Assembly: GCA_026874595.1 (NCBI GenBank)
Contig: CM049322.1
Span: forward strand, 57,538,386 to 57,602,385
DNA: 64,000 nt
DNA from: Sipunculus nudus
Lineage: Eukaryota > Annelida > Sipuncula > Golfingiida > Sipunculidae
Direction: 5' to 3'
Shown: positions 61,060 to 64,000 of the stretch, in pieces
How positions within the stretch are numbered: position 1 is the first letter of the stretch
Layout of the letters: every line of letters begins with the position of its first letter
Position numbers and translations under genes: made by a program
Notes under the pieces: generated by a model
The model's database searches: none
What the model was told of the DNA's origin: nothing
What the model saw: the letters and a program-made list of their open reading frames with translations, nothing else

Positions 61060-63275
61060 AACTAGCCATGGTCAAAATGGAAGGCACGATTCAAAGAAAT
61101 CGTGCTTGAACAGAAAAGGTCGTCTTTATGGAGATGAAAAGATGCCTCAATGTGTCTGTTGCCAGCTTTATTTGTCTCTCGCATAATTCTATCAGCACCC
61201 CAATTGTAAACAACTGGACCTTGAACCAGATTACATGTAACCACCACAAAACCTCAATCTCCCTCAAGTGTTTCCAGCACTCTCTAGTTTCTGATATGGC
61301 CGGTGAAAAAAATAAAACCTGACACACCCAGTGGTCTGAATGCGTCCTTTAGCTGAAGCCTAATACTGCGCAGCCACAAGTCTCGTTGCCTCGGGCCTGG
61401 TTATCCGGGGAGGCGTACGTAATTCAGGACTGGCACTGAGCAAACAGATCATTTTTTAGTTGTGGCGAATGCAATCTGAAGGGTGAATTTGATCGCACTG
61501 AATATTTGAATATACTGAATGACGCCAACAACATGCTTTATACCGTTTATAATGCATGTTCGTCCATGATGTTCATAGTACAATATTACTTATCCGGACC
61601 ATTGGACCACTGGGAAAATTATAAGACAGCTTGAGCCATTGACATTCAAACACCTAATGCCGACTTCTCTTTCCAATAATAGTCTTCTCATTACATTGTC
61701 TTTACACTGGCGAATACAAAGTAAAAAAATGTAGACATGGACATAGCCGACAACCGCAAATAGCATATATGGAACATAAATATTGTAGTATGTCCTTATA
61801 TAAAAGGCTCGAAGAAATTCACTAGATCATTGTAATAGATCACATTTTCCGAGGCGATATCGTTATCCGTCTTGTAACATTGGACGGATGTCCAAAATTG
61901 TGTCATTGTGTGTCACAGTATAGTGTACAATTAAGAACGAATCAGTTTAATCAAACCGCTCTTTGAATATTTCAACAACACACGTAACACAATACCGGTA
62001 GGAAAGGGATATAATACACCTTAGAACGTATGCAAAATAGTAAGATTCTATGCAAATGTAACTTACACTATTCAGGGTGTTAAAGGGGATAAATCATTCA
62101 CTTTTTATCAATTAAATGATTTTGTTCCACAATGAATCAAAGCACGACACTTGATTTGGTAATGAGGTTTGTGAAGATAATTATACGCATCTCCAGTACC
62201 CCAGTGTAAGAGGTGTATACGTGTGTGTTGTGATAGGTCCTGCAGACACATAAATTTTATGATGTACTGAGTGACACGGTAGCGACAGTTGACTTTACAT
62301 ACACTACCCACTAGACAAATGAAGCAATTTATCTCTACATCGGTCCACGGACTAAACAGGAGGGCTGTTATATGTCGATGTTGCTGAGCTCTGGCGTCAT
62401 GGCCCTGAACCCGGAAAAGGCTGCATGCTTTGTCTCTATCCTGGGGAGGGGGGGGGGGGTCCCTCACATTCGCTATGTCTACACCAAACATATCGCTTGA
62501 AGTTAAATCCAAGCTAAATAATCACTTATGTCCTGACAATAAAACTTTGATAAATGTTTTGTAATTTTCATTTTGAATGTCTGTATAATACAGAATATGT
62601 TTATATTCAATTAAGAATAAACTTTGCTGCTCCCAGTCTGTTCTTAGGTGATGTTAGTATGGACAAGTAAAACAGATAAACATAATATACTTTTGTTTCT
62701 ATGGAAAAATCAAAGTTTCCATAATTTGATATTAAACGTCACTAATAGGTCGTTCCCAGGAGGGCTTTATACCTGAAACTTCTTCAGTCAATGTGCATCC
62801 ACAGTATGTTATGTTCATGGTTATGGGTGCTTTTACGTAATCTTTCATTAAAATGACAAGTTGCGAAAGACATAAGGTGATGTTGCTGTTTATTTCAGGA
62901 GAATGGAATATTGTTCTGTATCTCTCTATTTATTTTGCTTTAACTAAAATTTAAGTTTCGAGTGACAGTTTTCTAAGACGAGTGTTCTTGCTTCATATGG
63001 TTACGAAAAAAAAATGTGAAAATAAAATTTAACCAATTTTATGTGTATTACCCATGTTCAAAAAGCAAGATTTGTTTGGTAAATTTGTCAGCGTCGCATT
63101 GTTAATGAATATTCCATTCTATATCTAACGTAATCACCTCTATGCTGGCGGGCGATTCTCTGATTTGTGTTATGTATTATGACATGACGCAGCCACAGGT
63201 CATTCTTTGTGTATGGCAAATTTTATCTTGATATTGAGGTAAGGAAAGTATTGTCAGTCTCGGGCTGAAATTTAA
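61060..63275. other. Stretch with nothing firm
   Basis: No exon or known repeat recognised. A G tract lies at 62448..62459. The 134-codon minus-strand frame 62108..62512 runs through that tract and shows no domain. Confidence 0.45.
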
Positions 63276-64000
63276 AGTAACGTTACATTTGTTGCATTTG
63301 ACAAGATTTATTCTGCAGAATTTTTAGACTTAATAAATGATTCTCATATATTGTGTATTGTGGAAACTTGGGCATCTTGTGAAGAAGAGTTTAACTATTA
63401 CTTTGAACAATTTCTGTACTTTGCAATTGTTAGAGATAAAGTTGGCAGAGGAGGAATAATTGTATGTGTAAGAAAGAATTGCAATTTTAAGATAATCAAC
63501 ATTAAAAAATATACAGATATAATTGTTTTAATCTTAGATGGTGAAGCTTTTAATTTGGATAAACTTGTTCTATTATTATGTGCATATATTGCTCCAGAGG
63601 GTTCAGTATTATATGAAACTTTAGATGAAAGTGATGGAATAGTAAGACTAGAAAATATTATGGTAGATATTGTAACAAAATATGGAGATTTATATGTCAT
63701 TTTAATGGGCGATTTCAATGCTAGGATTGGTAAAATGTGCGATTACATAGAAAATGATCATTTAGGATTTATTGGTTTAAATGAAACTTACCCTTCGGAT
63801 GAATTTCAAATGTGTAGAAATTCAAAGGATGGCAGGACTAACAAATTTGGTTTTTCATTACAACAGTTGTATTGTGCTTTTAATATTCATATACTGAATG
63901 GTAGAATTCCACCAGATCTTGAAGGTGAATACACATGTGTAACACATGCTGGACAGAGTGTTATTGACTATATTGTTGCTAGTGCTGAACTATTTGTTAA
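63276..64000 (+). CDS. LINE ORF2, AP-endonuclease domain (partial)
   Basis: An open frame of 241 codons runs off the window end. It has the ordered motifs of the apurinic-type endonuclease of non-LTR retrotransposons: CIVETW (metal-binding E), GRGGIIVCVRK, AYIAPEGS, VILMGDFNAR (catalytic D and N) and SVIDYIVAS (the S-hhDYhh block). The enzyme nicks target DNA to prime reverse transcription. The reverse transcriptase should lie beyond 64000. The frame is closed by a stop at 63273 and its first codons (SNVTFVAFDK) only roughly match the usual N-terminal N.R/GL start. The copy may therefore be 5'-truncated or have a frameshift there. No ATG is a convincing start. The clade cannot be named from this part. 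Confidence 0.85.

Noticed and set aside
62108-62512. 134-codon minus-strand frame
   Set aside because: It runs through a G tract (polyproline), has no domain, and no splice or poly(A) context supports it.

Overview
The window looks like nuclear DNA from a mollusc, most likely a bivalve. It is AT-rich, intron-rich and almost wholly made of dispersed repeats. Several of these repeats have the tandem-core architecture known from bivalve elements such as pearl and DTC84. No bacterial, organellar or viral gene content is seen. Species cannot be decided from the sequence.

The one gene recognised with confidence lies on the minus strand. It is a CARD-NACHT-LRR receptor, an NLR-type innate immune sensor, assembled here from four coding exons: 42586..42446, 35979..35832, 16529..16318 and 15851..13782. 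All splice sites are canonical and the reading phase is kept at all three junctions, giving about 856 residues. A probable 5' UTR exon ends at 47804 (strong donor). A poly(A) signal lies at 13658..13663. The introns, above all the 19.3-kb intron 2, hold most of the repeats.

Layout. 1..5397 is a large palindrome-like inverted repeat with arms of about 840 bp. 5398..13657 holds simple repeats, a triplicated ~210-bp unit and partial duplications of one module. 13658..47992 is the NLR gene. Inside its introns lie hairpin-ended repeat families carrying tandem nuclear-receptor-like motifs (TGACCTTGACCTTTGACCT, ~144-bp spacing). Also there are a 4.2-kb terminal-inverted-repeat (TIR) element inserted at GTAC into another tandem repeat, and a 1.49-kb hAT-like element with a perfect 8-bp target duplication. 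48491..48617 is a strong foldback. 48878..50577 is a second copy of the repeat at 1683..3200. 51690..55335 contains several minisatellites. 55807..56349 is an unidentified open frame. 56789..61057 has more hairpin-ended repeats and a tRNA-derived SINE. 63276..64000 is the endonuclease part of a LINE running off the window.

The 4.2-kb element contains a possible three-exon, 50-residue plus-strand gene with a perfect CRE upstream and its own poly(A) signal. It is antisense to the NLR and resembles nothing I recognise. This element, the receptor-site arrays and the shared terminal-hairpin geometry are the most unusual things in the window.
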